This document shows positions 30,338 to 37,611 of a stretch of 64,000 nucleotides of DNA, piece by piece. Within the stretch, counting starts at the first letter, position 1. Every line of letters begins with the position of its first letter. Source of the DNA: CAIMFV01 sp040757715 (GTDB lineage Bacteria; Pseudomonadota; Alphaproteobacteria; Caulobacterales; Caulobacteraceae); contig JBFLWS010000001.1 in the NCBI GenBank assembly GCA_040757715.1, positions 279,475 through 343,474 of the forward strand, read 5' to 3'. The notes below the pieces were generated by a model that was not told the DNA's origin, did no database searches, and was given only the letters and a program-made list of their open reading frames with translations. Both the position numbers and the translations under genes were made by a program.

Positions 30338-30661
30338 CTAAAACACGCGGACAATTTGCTCACCGCCTCGCAGACGCTCCACAACGCCAGCCCACTGTGC
30401 ATCCAAAGTCAAAATAAGCTGGGCGTTGCCGACATTTCCGATTCGGATCGACACCAGCTGAACGGGCAGGCCGTTGGGCCAGGCAAGGTAGTCCGCGTCC
30501 TTGCTTACGATCACAGCGCCAAGCTCGACCGCCTTGGCGACGACAGCCGCGTCGGCCATGGCCAACAGCCCGTGTTCCGCCACGTGGTCGGCGGAATACC
30601 CCTTGCTGCGCAACCAGCGCACGATCACCGGAGAGAGCTGCTCGTCGAGCAGAAACCTCAT
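30338..30661 (-). CDS. DUF5615 PIN-like protein (probable toxin)
   Basis: 107 residues with the PIN-like pattern of the DUF5615 (Mut7-C-like) family: MRFLLDEQLSPVIVRWLRSK (acidic Asp6/Glu7), HVAEHGLLAMADAAVVAKAV, and IVSKDADYL with Asp55 and Asp57. The acidic residues fit a metal-dependent nuclease site. Its ATG overlaps the DUF433 stop (ATGA). DUF433-DUF5615 pairs are treated as toxin-antitoxin-like modules; toxicity is not demonstrated by the sequence. The pair lies inside the complex I operon between nuoF and nuoG, same strand. Confidence 0.82.
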   Translation of the reverse strand: MRFLLDEQLSPVIVRWLRSKGYSADHVAEHGLLAMADAAVVAKAVELGAVIVSKDADYLAWPNGLPVQLVSIRIGNVGNAQLILTLDAQWAGVVERLRGGEQIVRVF

Positions 30662-30885
30662 TCCGCTGCGGAGACAATGGGATGATTGATCTCGCGCGCC
30701 GCGTAGTTGAGGGCCGCCGGAATGTCTTCCGGCTCAAGGTACGGATAATCTTCCAGGAGTTCGGCCACGCTGACGCCGTTGGCGAGCAGTTCCAACAGGT
30801 CCGACACCAGGAAGCGCAGGCCCCTGATGCAGGGCCGGCCGCCCAGCTTGCCAGGCTCAGCAGTGATCCTCGGCGCGATTTCCAT
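30658..30885 (-). CDS. DUF433 family protein (probable antitoxin)
   Basis: 75 residues with the DUF433 pattern: ITAEPGKLGGRPCIRGLRF, then LVSDLLELLANGVSVAELLEDYP and the closing YLEPEDIPAALNYAAREI. The family combines a small winged-helix-like DNA-binding fold with antitoxin function by association with DUF5615. The ATG at 30885 follows the nuoF stop at 30929 by 43 bases, and the gene overlaps the following DUF5615 gene by four bases. Co-expression with complex I genes is expected unless a private promoter exists. Confidence 0.82.
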   Translation of the reverse strand: MEIAPRITAEPGKLGGRPCIRGLRFLVSDLLELLANGVSVAELLEDYPYLEPEDIPAALNYAAREINHPIVSAAE

Positions 30886-30928
30886 GCGCCAAGACTAGCA
30901 GAAACGGCGGCGCGCCGCCATTCAGCCC

Positions 30929-32242
30929 CTATTCGGCGGCGACGGCGTGGCCCTGGAACACGGCCTTGCCGGCGCGATAGCTGGCGATTCGCGCCTCCAC
31001 CTCGGGGCGGAAGTGGCGGAACAGGCCCTGGATCGGCCACGCGGCGGCGTCGCCGAGGGCGCAGATGGTGTGGCCTTCCACCTGGGTGGTGACCTCCAAG
31101 AGCATGTCGATCTCGTGCATCTCCGCCTCGCCGCGGGCCATGCGCTCCATCACCCGCCACATCCAGCCGGTGCCTTCGCGGCACGGCGTGCACTGGCCGC
31201 AGCTCTCGTGCTTGTAGAAGTAGCTGATGCGGGCGATGGCGCGGACGAGGTCGGTGGACTTGTCCATGACGATCACCGCCGCGGTGCCGAGGCCCGAGCG
31301 CAGCTCGCGCAGCGAATCGAAGTCCATCAGCGCGGTTTCGCACTGCTCGGCCGGGATCATGGGCACGGAGGAGCCGCCGGGGATGATGGCCTTCAGATTG
31401 CCCCAGCCGCCGCGCACGCCGCCGCAATGGTCTTCCAGCAGCTGCTTCAGCGGAATGGACATGGCGTCTTCCACGTTGCAGGGCTTGTTCACGTGGCCGG
31501 AGACGCACATCAGCTTGGTGCCGGTGTTGTTGGGACGGCCAAAGCCCGCGAACCACTGAGCCCCGCGGCGCAGGATGGTGCCCGCCACGGCGATGGATTC
31601 GACGTTGTTCACCGTGGTGGGGCAACCATAGAGGCCGGCGCCCGCCGGGAACGGCGGCTTCAGGCGCGGCTGCCCCTTCTTGCCTTCCAGGCTTTCCAAG
31701 AGCGCGGTTTCTTCGCCGCAGATATAGGCCCCGGCGCCGTGGTGGACGTAGAGGTCGAAGTCCCAGCCGTGGATATTGCCCTTGCCGATGAGCTTGGCCT
31801 CATAGGCCTCTTTCACAGCCGCCTCGAGCACCTCGCGCTCGCGCACATATTCGCCGCGCAGATAGATGTAGCAGGCGTGGGCCCGCATGGCGAAGGAGGC
31901 GATCAGGCAGCCCTCAATGAGGAGGTGCGGATCGTGGCGCAGGATCTCGCGGTCCTTGCAGGTGCCCGGCTCGGATTCGTCGGCGTTGACCACCAGATAG
32001 TGCGGCCGCGCGCCCACTTCCTTGGGCATGAAGGACCATTTGAGGCCGGTGCCGAAGCCGGCGCCGCCGCGGCCGCGCAGGCCCGAATTCTTGATCTGGT
32101 TGACGATCCAGTCCGGCCCCTGGGCCAGCATATCCGGCGTCGCATTCCAGGCCCCGCGCGTCTTCGCCGCCTCGATGCCCCAGTCGTGCAGGCCATAGAG
32201 ATTGGTGAAGATACGATCCTTGTCTTCCAAGATGCCGGCCAT
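30929..32242 (-). CDS. nuoF: NADH-quinone oxidoreductase subunit F
   Basis: NADH-oxidising flavoprotein of complex I, carrying FMN and cluster N3. 437 residues. GLRGRGGAGFGTGLKW (about 54-69) binds NADH; GAYICGEETALLESLEGKKG, followed by PRLKPPFPA, is the FMN site; the 4Fe-4S motif is ESCGQCTPCREGTGWM (about 351-366), with the fourth Cys in HTICALGDAAAWPIQG. Intact and typical. Confidence 0.97.
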   Translation of the reverse strand: MAGILEDKDRIFTNLYGLHDWGIEAAKTRGAWNATPDMLAQGPDWIVNQIKNSGLRGRGGAGFGTGLKWSFMPKEVGARPHYLVVNADESEPGTCKDREILRHDPHLLIEGCLIASFAMRAHACYIYLRGEYVREREVLEAAVKEAYEAKLIGKGNIHGWDFDLYVHHGAGAYICGEETALLESLEGKKGQPRLKPPFPAGAGLYGCPTTVNNVESIAVAGTILRRGAQWFAGFGRPNNTGTKLMCVSGHVNKPCNVEDAMSIPLKQLLEDHCGGVRGGWGNLKAIIPGGSSVPMIPAEQCETALMDFDSLRELRSGLGTAAVIVMDKSTDLVRAIARISYFYKHESCGQCTPCREGTGWMWRVMERMARGEAEMHEIDMLLEVTTQVEGHTICALGDAAAWPIQGLFRHFRPEVEARIASYRAGKAVFQGHAVAAE

Positions 32243-32490
32243 GGGTCCGCTCCAGAAACGGGACTTCGTACATCAGCCCCGCGACGTCTCATCCATCCGG
32301 GGCGGCGAACGCCTGGCTAGAAGCCGGATTCGCCGTCCTTGGACGTGTTGGCCAGCGACATAGCGCCTGTCGAGAGCGAAACCAACCGAGAAGTCTTAGG
32401 AACCCCAGCCTTCCTTGGTCGAAGCGCATTTCCCCAGCAATTCGTCACACGCGGGCAATCGACAGGCGGGCACCGGCGCTCTACCCTGAA

Positions 32491-32922
32491 ATGTATAAAT
32501 TTGATGGAGTTGCGGCCTTGGAACCGACGGAAATGAACGAGGCCGCCAAGGCATGGAAGCGACGCGTAAGAATTCCGATGGCCATCGGCGCGGCGATTGG
32601 CATTGCCTTGATGCTTGCAAGTTTTGTTATGTTGTTTCCAACCAAAAAGCCGCCGCCGGCAATCGCCGAGCCAATGATGGCCATTGGTGGACTGATAATA
32701 TTGATTTCTTTGGCGCTTGGATTTCCAATCGCATTCTTAAATCGCCAGGAGAAAAACCCAAAAATTTACACGGCGCAGCTCGTCTTTTTTAGCATTTTTG
32801 GTGTTTATATGATCTATTCAAACGTGACTACGCCATTCCGCTGGATGCATTTACCTTTGGTGGCGCTGGGGTTTCTTACGACTAGTCTCGGCCTGCTCGC
32901 CTTGCCGCGTCGCCCGCGTTAG
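32491..32922 (+). CDS. hypothetical four-helix membrane protein on the opposite strand
   Basis: 143 residues from ATG 32491, or 129 from Met15 at 32533, which follows GACGGAA and may be the true start. Four predicted helices at about residues 29-49, 62-83, 94-111 and 119-138, with a basic N-terminus and Arg-rich end. No family recognised. The DNA is clearly AT-richer than the neighbours, and the gene faces against the nuo operon, occupying the nuoE-nuoF gap and overlapping the 3' end of the next gene by 41 bases. It looks like an acquired insertion; expression is not shown. Confidence 0.55.
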   Translation: MYKFDGVAALEPTEMNEAAKAWKRRVRIPMAIGAAIGIALMLASFVMLFPTKKPPPAIAEPMMAIGGLIILISLALGFPIAFLNRQEKNPKIYTAQLVFFSIFGVYMIYSNVTTPFRWMHLPLVALGFLTTSLGLLALPRRPR

Positions 32923-33139
32923 ACTTTCCGGCCATGCCGGCCACGAACCAGACCTGGCCTGCGAAGCCGCCGATAAGGCTGGCGATGAAGAGGTAGAGCC
33001 CGGCGTCGAGGCGCAGGGCGAAATAGGCGATGAGGCTCAAGATGGCCACAGCGCCGGCGACCAGCTCCACCAGCACCATGCGGCGAAAGCGCTGGCGCAG
33101 CTTCGCCGTATCGTCGGTCGGCGGGGGCTGATCGGTCAT
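32882..33139 (-). CDS. small two-helix membrane protein of the nuo operon
   Basis: 85 residues: a polar N-terminus (MTDQPPPTDDTAKLRQRFRR), helix 1 (VLVELVAGAVAILSLIAYFA, about 22-41), helix 2 (GLYLFIASLIGGFAGQVWFV, about 47-66) and a basic tail. No named family. It stands 10 bases after the nuoE stop on the same strand, so it is co-transcribed with complex I genes and could be an accessory or assembly protein, which is inference only. Its final 41 bases overlap the convergent gene. Confidence 0.7.
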   Translation of the reverse strand: MTDQPPPTDDTAKLRQRFRRMVLVELVAGAVAILSLIAYFALRLDAGLYLFIASLIGGFAGQVWFVAGMAGKSNAGDAARRAGRD

Positions 33140-33149
33140 CTATGACGGC

Positions 33150-33833
33150 TTAGGCGGTCGCAGGCGCGGGGGCCGGCGCGTTCGGGTCCACCGCATTGGG
33201 GAGCGCGATCTTGGCGGCCTTGGAGCCGTCATAGAGCGCCGGATCCTTCAGGGTCACGGCGCCGCCCTCGGGCTCGGAGCTGTGGCGGCCGGCGCGGGAG
33301 CCGGGCTTGGGCGAGCCGCCGGCGCGGAACTCGGCGATGATCTCACGCAGGGATTCCGGCGTCAGGTCCTCGAAATAGTAGTCGTTGATCTGAGCCATGG
33401 GGGCGTTCACGCAGGCGCCCAGGCATTCCACCTCCTGCCAGGTGAACTTGCCGTCCTTGGACAGGTGGTCCTTGTCGCCGATCTCGGCCTTGCACACGTC
33501 CATCAGGGCGCCGGCGCCGCGCAGCATGCAAGGCGTGGTGCCGCAGACCTGGATCAGGGCCGCCGAGCCCACCGGCTCCAGCTGGAACATGGTGTAGAAG
33601 GTGGCCACTTCCAGCACGCGGATCACCGGCATGCCGAGCTTGTCGGCCAGCACGCGCATGGCCGGCTCGGACACCCAGCCCTCCTGCTTCTGGATCAGCC
33701 ACAGGATGGGGATCACCGCCGACTGCTTGCGCTCCGGCGGGTACTTGGCGATCCACCAGTCGGCCTTTTCCAGGGTCTCCGGCGTGAAGGCGAAGCTCTT
33801 GGGCTGATCAGCGGCGAGGCGACGAGCGGACAT
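33150..33833 (-). CDS. nuoE: NADH-quinone oxidoreductase subunit E
   Basis: Thioredoxin-fold subunit carrying the 2Fe-2S cluster N1a next to the NuoF flavin. 227 residues. The four cysteines are in VCGTTPCMLRGA (about residues 98-109) and ECLGACVNAPM (about 137-147). VIPILWLIQKQEGWV and VLEVATFYTMF are family hallmarks. The C-terminal 60 residues are a Pro/Ala-rich extension found in alphaproteobacterial forms. Confidence 0.96.
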   Translation of the reverse strand: MSARRLAADQPKSFAFTPETLEKADWWIAKYPPERKQSAVIPILWLIQKQEGWVSEPAMRVLADKLGMPVIRVLEVATFYTMFQLEPVGSAALIQVCGTTPCMLRGAGALMDVCKAEIGDKDHLSKDGKFTWQEVECLGACVNAPMAQINDYYFEDLTPESLREIIAEFRAGGSPKPGSRAGRHSSEPEGGAVTLKDPALYDGSKAAKIALPNAVDPNAPAPAPATA

Positions 33834-33869
33834 GGCGAAGGGCCTTGAATAGCAGCGCGAAAGCGAAAA

Positions 33870-35117
33870 TTAGCGGTCGATCTCGCCGAACACGATGTCC
33901 AGCGAACCGAGGATAGCGGAGACGTCGCCCAGCAGGTGGCCGTAGCTCATCCAGTCCATGGCCTGCAGGTGCGGGAAGCCCGGCGCGCGGATCTTGCAGC
34001 GGTACGGCTTGTTGGTCCCGTCCGACGCCAGATAGACGCCGAACTCGCCCTTCGGGGCCTCGACGCAGGCATAGACCTCGCCCTCGGGCACGTGGAAGCC
34101 CTCGGTGTAGAGCTTGAAGTGGTGGATGAGCGCCTCCATGGAGGTCTTCATCTCGGCCCGGCGCGGCGGGGCCACCTTGTGGTCAGTAGAGAGCACGGGC
34201 CCCGGGGTCTTGCGCAGGATGTCGATGCACTGCTGCACGATGCGGCAGGACTGGCGCATCTCTTCCATGCGGCAGAGATAACGGTCGAAGCAGTCGCCGT
34301 TCTTGCCCACCACCACATCGAAATCGAGGTCGGCGTAGATCTCGTAGGGCTGGGCCTTGCGCAGGTCCCACGCCACGTCTGAGCCGCGCAGCATGACGCC
34401 GGTGAAACCCCAGGCGTAGGCCTGCTCCTTGCTCACCACGCCGATGTCGACGTTGCGCTGCATGAAGATGCGATTGCCGGTGATCAGCTTGTCGATGTCC
34501 TTCAGGGTCTGAAGGAAGGGCTTCATCCAGGCTTCGATGTCGTCGATCAGCGCGGGGGTGAGGTCCTGGTGCACCCCGCCCGGGCGGTAATAGTTGGCGT
34601 GCAGGCGCGCGCCGCAGGCCCGCTCATAGAACACCATCAGCTTTTCGCGTTCTTCGAACAGCCAGCAGATGGGGGTGAGCGCGCCCACGTCGTTGGCCTG
34701 GGCCCCGACGTTCAGGAGGTGGTTCAGGAGGCGGCCGATCTCGTCGAACAGCACGCGGATCACCTGGCCGCGATAGGGAACCTCGACGCCCAAGAGCTTC
34801 TCGATGGCCAGGACATAGGCGTGCTCCTGGTTCATCGGCGCCACATAGTCGAGGCGGTCGAAATAGGGCACGTTCTGGAGGTAGGTCCTCGCCTCCATCA
34901 GCTTTTCGGTGCCGCGGTGCAGGAGGCCGATATGCGGGTCGACGCGCTCGACGATCTCGCCGTCCAGCTCCATGATCATGCGCAACACGCCGTGCGCCGC
35001 CGGGTGCTGGGGCCCGAAGTTGATGGTGAACTTCCGGACCTTGGTTTCCTCGCCGGCCCCCGCCGTATCGAGGGTCGTGGGTTCCAAGGTCGCCAGCGCG
35101 TCTTGCCCGCTCATCAA
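33870..35117 (-). CDS. nuoD: NADH-quinone oxidoreductase subunit D
   Basis: The 49-kDa quinone-site subunit, derived from hydrogenase large subunits. 415 residues, separate from NuoC (fused in E. coli). FGPQHPAAHGVLRMIMELDG (about 34-53) holds the His loop of the quinone site; PHIGLLHRGTEKLMEART and YFDRLDYVAPMNQEHAY follow, and the C-terminus ends with SLDIVFGEIDR, the invariant Asp-Arg ending. The GTG or ATG choice is not critical; ATG at 35117 overlaps the preceding membrane protein gene by four bases. Confidence 0.97.
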   Translation of the reverse strand: MMSGQDALATLEPTTLDTAGAGEETKVRKFTINFGPQHPAAHGVLRMIMELDGEIVERVDPHIGLLHRGTEKLMEARTYLQNVPYFDRLDYVAPMNQEHAYVLAIEKLLGVEVPYRGQVIRVLFDEIGRLLNHLLNVGAQANDVGALTPICWLFEEREKLMVFYERACGARLHANYYRPGGVHQDLTPALIDDIEAWMKPFLQTLKDIDKLITGNRIFMQRNVDIGVVSKEQAYAWGFTGVMLRGSDVAWDLRKAQPYEIYADLDFDVVVGKNGDCFDRYLCRMEEMRQSCRIVQQCIDILRKTPGPVLSTDHKVAPPRRAEMKTSMEALIHHFKLYTEGFHVPEGEVYACVEAPKGEFGVYLASDGTNKPYRCKIRAPGFPHLQAMDWMSYGHLLGDVSAILGSLDIVFGEIDR

Positions 35118-35503
35118 TCCTCCGTGGGCGCGTTCGCCCAGGTCACCGAGACCAACAGTCCGATCCCGAGAGCCACGAACCCGAACACCGTGATCAGGGT
35201 GTAGGAGAACTCCCAGGTATGTAAAATGGCCGACGCCGAGGTGGGGATGGCCAGAAGCACCGAGGCCGCCCCCAGAAGGGCGCTCCGGAGCTCATGGGCT
35301 CCCATCCGGCGAATGCCGAACCCAACCACCAGCGTCACCACCCCCGCCATGATGGCGATGCCCAGATCCTGGGTCGCCTGCGGTGTGATCACCGGCACGT
35401 GCGTGAACCATCCGGTCAGCCTGATGCCGATGGTCATCAGGAACGCGATCGAGAAGGTCACAATGAAGAACGCAATCGACGCCCGCAGTGAGTAGTTAGC
35501 CAT
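35114..35503 (-). CDS. four-helix membrane protein between nuoC and nuoD
   Basis: 129 residues from the ATG at 35503, which follows GGGGGAAAAGGAC; longer starts lie inside nuoC. Four hydrophobic segments: ASIAFFIVTFSIAFLMTIGI (about 7-26), LGIAIMAGVVTLVVGFGIRR (about 46-65), LRSALLGAASVLLAIPTSAS, and TLITVFGFVALGIGLLVSV. No family recognised. It overlaps nuoC by 8 bases and nuoD by 4, so it is locked into the operon by translational coupling. The usual operons have nuoC followed directly by nuoD, making this an accessory insertion of unknown role. Confidence 0.68.
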   Translation of the reverse strand: MANYSLRASIAFFIVTFSIAFLMTIGIRLTGWFTHVPVITPQATQDLGIAIMAGVVTLVVGFGIRRMGAHELRSALLGAASVLLAIPTSASAILHTWEFSYTLITVFGFVALGIGLLVSVTWANAPTED

Positions 35504-36128
35504 GTCCTTTTCCCCCGGCTTTTTCATCGCCAGGGAGAACATAGCTCGCTCCTTCCCACGGGGATAGGAAGTCGAAGGTCCGGAACTCTTGCACAAGCTT
35601 AACTGGTTCATAGACGACACGCTTCAGCGCCTCGTCGTAGCGCACCTCGACATACCCGGTCATGGGGAAGTCCTTGCGCAACGGATAGCCGTGGAAGCCG
35701 TAGTCGGTGAGAATCCGGCGCAGGTCCGGATGCCCTGAGAAGAATATGCCGTACATGTCGAAGGCTTCGCGCTCGCACCAGTTGGCGTTGGGCCACACGC
35801 CCACCACCGACGGCACCGGCGTGTCTTCGTCAGTCTTCACCTTCACGCGCACGCGCACGTTCTTCTTGTACGACAGCAGCTGATAGACCACGTCGAAGCG
35901 CTCGGCGCGCTTGGGGCGATCCACCCCGGCGATGTCGGTGAGCTGCACGAAGCGCAGCTCCGGATCATCGCGCAGCACGGTCATCAATTCCACGAGATGG
36001 TCGCGGTCGGCGTCGATGGTCAGCTCGCCATAGGCGACAGAGGTCCCAAGGACAGCCGCGCCGCCCTTGGCCTTGATGGTCTCGCCGAGGGTTTCCAGCG
36101 GCGAGAGCGTGGCGACAACGTCAGTCAT
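35496..36128 (-). CDS. nuoC: NADH-quinone oxidoreductase subunit C
   Basis: The 30-kDa peripheral subunit of complex I (210 residues). The signature ERFDVVYQLLSYKKNVRVRV is near residues 77-96, with the highly conserved EREAFDMYGIFFSGHPDLRR (residues 122-141) then ILTDYGFHGYPLRKDFPMTGYVEVRYD. Separate from NuoD as usual in alphaproteobacteria. It lies between nuoB and the small membrane gene. Confidence 0.97.
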   Translation of the reverse strand: MTDVVATLSPLETLGETIKAKGGAAVLGTSVAYGELTIDADRDHLVELMTVLRDDPELRFVQLTDIAGVDRPKRAERFDVVYQLLSYKKNVRVRVKVKTDEDTPVPSVVGVWPNANWCEREAFDMYGIFFSGHPDLRRILTDYGFHGYPLRKDFPMTGYVEVRYDEALKRVVYEPVKLVQEFRTFDFLSPWEGASYVLPGDEKAGGKGHG

Positions 36129-36146
36129 GATCCTTGTCCCCTCCCC

Positions 36147-36737
36147 TTAGCGCTCGATGGTGCCGGTGCGGCGGATCTTCTTCTGCAGTTGCAGAAGGCC
36201 GTACAGCAACGCCTCCGCCGAGGGCGGGCAGCCGGGCACATAGACGTCCACCGGCACGATGCGGTCGCAACCGCGCACCACCGAGTAGCTGTAGTGGTAA
36301 TAGCCGCCGCCATTGGCGCAGCTGCCCATGGACAGCACGTAGCGCGGGTTCGGCATCTGGTCGTAGACCTTGCGCAGAGCCGGGGCCATCTTGTTGGTCA
36401 AGGTGCCGGCCACGATCATCAGGTCCGACTGGCGCGGGGAGCCGCGCGGGGCCATGCCGAAGCGCTCCAGGTCGTAGCGCGGCGTGGAGGCCTGCATCAT
36501 CTCCACCGCGCAGCAGGCGAGACCGAAGGTCATCCACATCAAGGAGCCGGTGCGGGCCCAGGTGATCACCTCGTCCAGCGCCGTGAGGATGAAGCCGTGG
36601 TCGGCCAGGGCGTCGGACATGGTGTTGAAATAGGGGTCGTGGATCTTGGGATCGTAGCCCGGAACCGCCGCCCGTCCGGCGGACCCCGCCGGCACGATGA
36701 GACCCGAGGTCGAACCTTGCACGTCGCTCACTCCCAT
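36147..36737 (-). CDS. nuoB: NADH-quinone oxidoreductase subunit B
   Basis: Carries cluster N2, the final electron donor to quinone. The ATG at 36737, overlapping nuoA by 10 bases, gives 196 residues starting MGVSDVQGSTSGLIVPAG; a longer reading would run out of frame into nuoA. Cluster ligands are the tandem cysteines in LACCAVEMM, the Cys in MGSCANGGGYY and the Cys in VPGCPPSAEALLYG. The C-terminus reads KKIRRTGTIER, a typical NuoB ending. Confidence 0.97.
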   Translation of the reverse strand: MGVSDVQGSTSGLIVPAGSAGRAAVPGYDPKIHDPYFNTMSDALADHGFILTALDEVITWARTGSLMWMTFGLACCAVEMMQASTPRYDLERFGMAPRGSPRQSDLMIVAGTLTNKMAPALRKVYDQMPNPRYVLSMGSCANGGGYYHYSYSVVRGCDRIVPVDVYVPGCPPSAEALLYGLLQLQKKIRRTGTIER

Positions 36738-37105
36738 TCGAGGGCTCCCTTCTTCCACTCGTAGAAGAAGCCCACGGTCAAGACGCCGAGGAACGCCATC
36801 ATGGACCAGAAGGCATAGACCTGGGCGTCGTGCGGCAGCTTCATCAGCGACACCGCCCAGGGGAACAGGAAGGCCACCTCGAGGTCGAAGATGATGAACA
36901 GGATGGCCACCAGATAGAAGCGCACATCGAACTTCATGCGCGCGTCGTCGAAGGCCGGGAAGCCGCATTCATAGGCGGAGATCTTCTCCGGGTCCGGGCT
37001 CTTGGGCGCCAGCACGAAGGCGGCCAGGATGAAGGCCAGGCCCAAGACGGCGGCGATGCCGAGGAAAATGACGATCGGCAGATATTGCAGCAGAAACGCG
37101 TCCAT
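36728..37105 (-). CDS. nuoA: NADH-quinone oxidoreductase subunit A
   Basis: Three-helix complex I subunit (125 residues) and first gene of the nuo operon. Helix 1 (LPIVIFLGIAAVLGLAFILA), the conserved EKISAYECGFPAFDDARMKF loop that lies near the quinone channel, and two C-terminal helices (FYLVAILFIIFDLEVAFLFP; MAFLGVLTVGFFYEWKKGAL) are all present. The operon promoter should lie in 37106-37304 on the minus strand, but no convincing hexamers were assigned. Confidence 0.97.
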   Translation of the reverse strand: MDAFLLQYLPIVIFLGIAAVLGLAFILAAFVLAPKSPDPEKISAYECGFPAFDDARMKFDVRFYLVAILFIIFDLEVAFLFPWAVSLMKLPHDAQVYAFWSMMAFLGVLTVGFFYEWKKGALEWE

Positions 37106-37223
37106 CGCGTCCTCTCATATGACTCGCGGCCCTCTGTAGCCCAAGGGGCGCGACGCTTCAAACAGCCGTTTGTCGGAAATAGACGAAACTCACAATTGGC
37201 GGAAATTCAGGCGTTTCCAGCGC

Positions 37224-37252
37224 TTGACACCCCCGGCGCAGCAAGGCTATTC
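37224..37252 (+). promoter_or_regulatory. promoter of tRNA-Asp
   Basis: -35 TTGACA (37224-37229), 17-base spacer, -10 CTATTC (37247-37252), followed by a GC-rich stretch typical of stringently controlled stable-RNA promoters; the tRNA begins about 50 bases downstream. Confidence 0.6.
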
Positions 37253-37304
37253 CACGCCCCTCGCCGGGCGGGGCCCTTGGGGCTGTTCGGTGAGACGAGA
37301 ATAT

Positions 37305-37381
37305 GCGGGTGTAGCTCAGTTGGTTAGAGTGCCGGCCTGTCACGCCGGAGGTCGCGGGTTCGAGCCCCGTCACTCGCGCCA
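37305..37381 (+). tRNA. tRNA-Asp (GTC)
   Basis: 77 bases including an encoded CCA end. The acceptor stem pairs GCGGGTG with CACTCGC; the D-loop has AGCTCAGTTGGTTAGAGT, the anticodon arm CCGGC-CTGTCAC-GCCGG gives anticodon GTC, and the T arm has GGTTCGAGCC. A complete cloverleaf forms. It sits between the divergent nuo operon and the convergent porin gene, with its own promoter. Confidence 0.97.
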
Positions 37382-37550
37382 TGTTCTCGTTCGGTTGGGG
37401 CGGTCAGACGCCCAGCCTTGGCGCTGACACCAGCGTCCCTTCCTATCCCCTCAGATCAGCCTCTACACGCGCGCCACAGGCGCGTTGGCGAGCATGGCCG
37501 CAACAGATCGGCTTGCGCCTGCACGCGCCCCTAACCCGCCCTCAGCGCAC

Positions 37551-37578
37551 AAAAAAGAGGGGGGCCGAAGCCCCCCTC
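37551..37578 (-). terminator. intrinsic terminator of the porin gene
   Basis: Perfect hairpin GAGGGGGGC-CGAA-GCCCCCCTC (37557-37578) followed on the minus strand by six T (37551-37556), 34 bases after the porin stop. Confidence 0.85.
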
Positions 37579-37611
37579 CCCTCGAACTTTCGTTCAATCT
37601 CGCAAGCGAGA

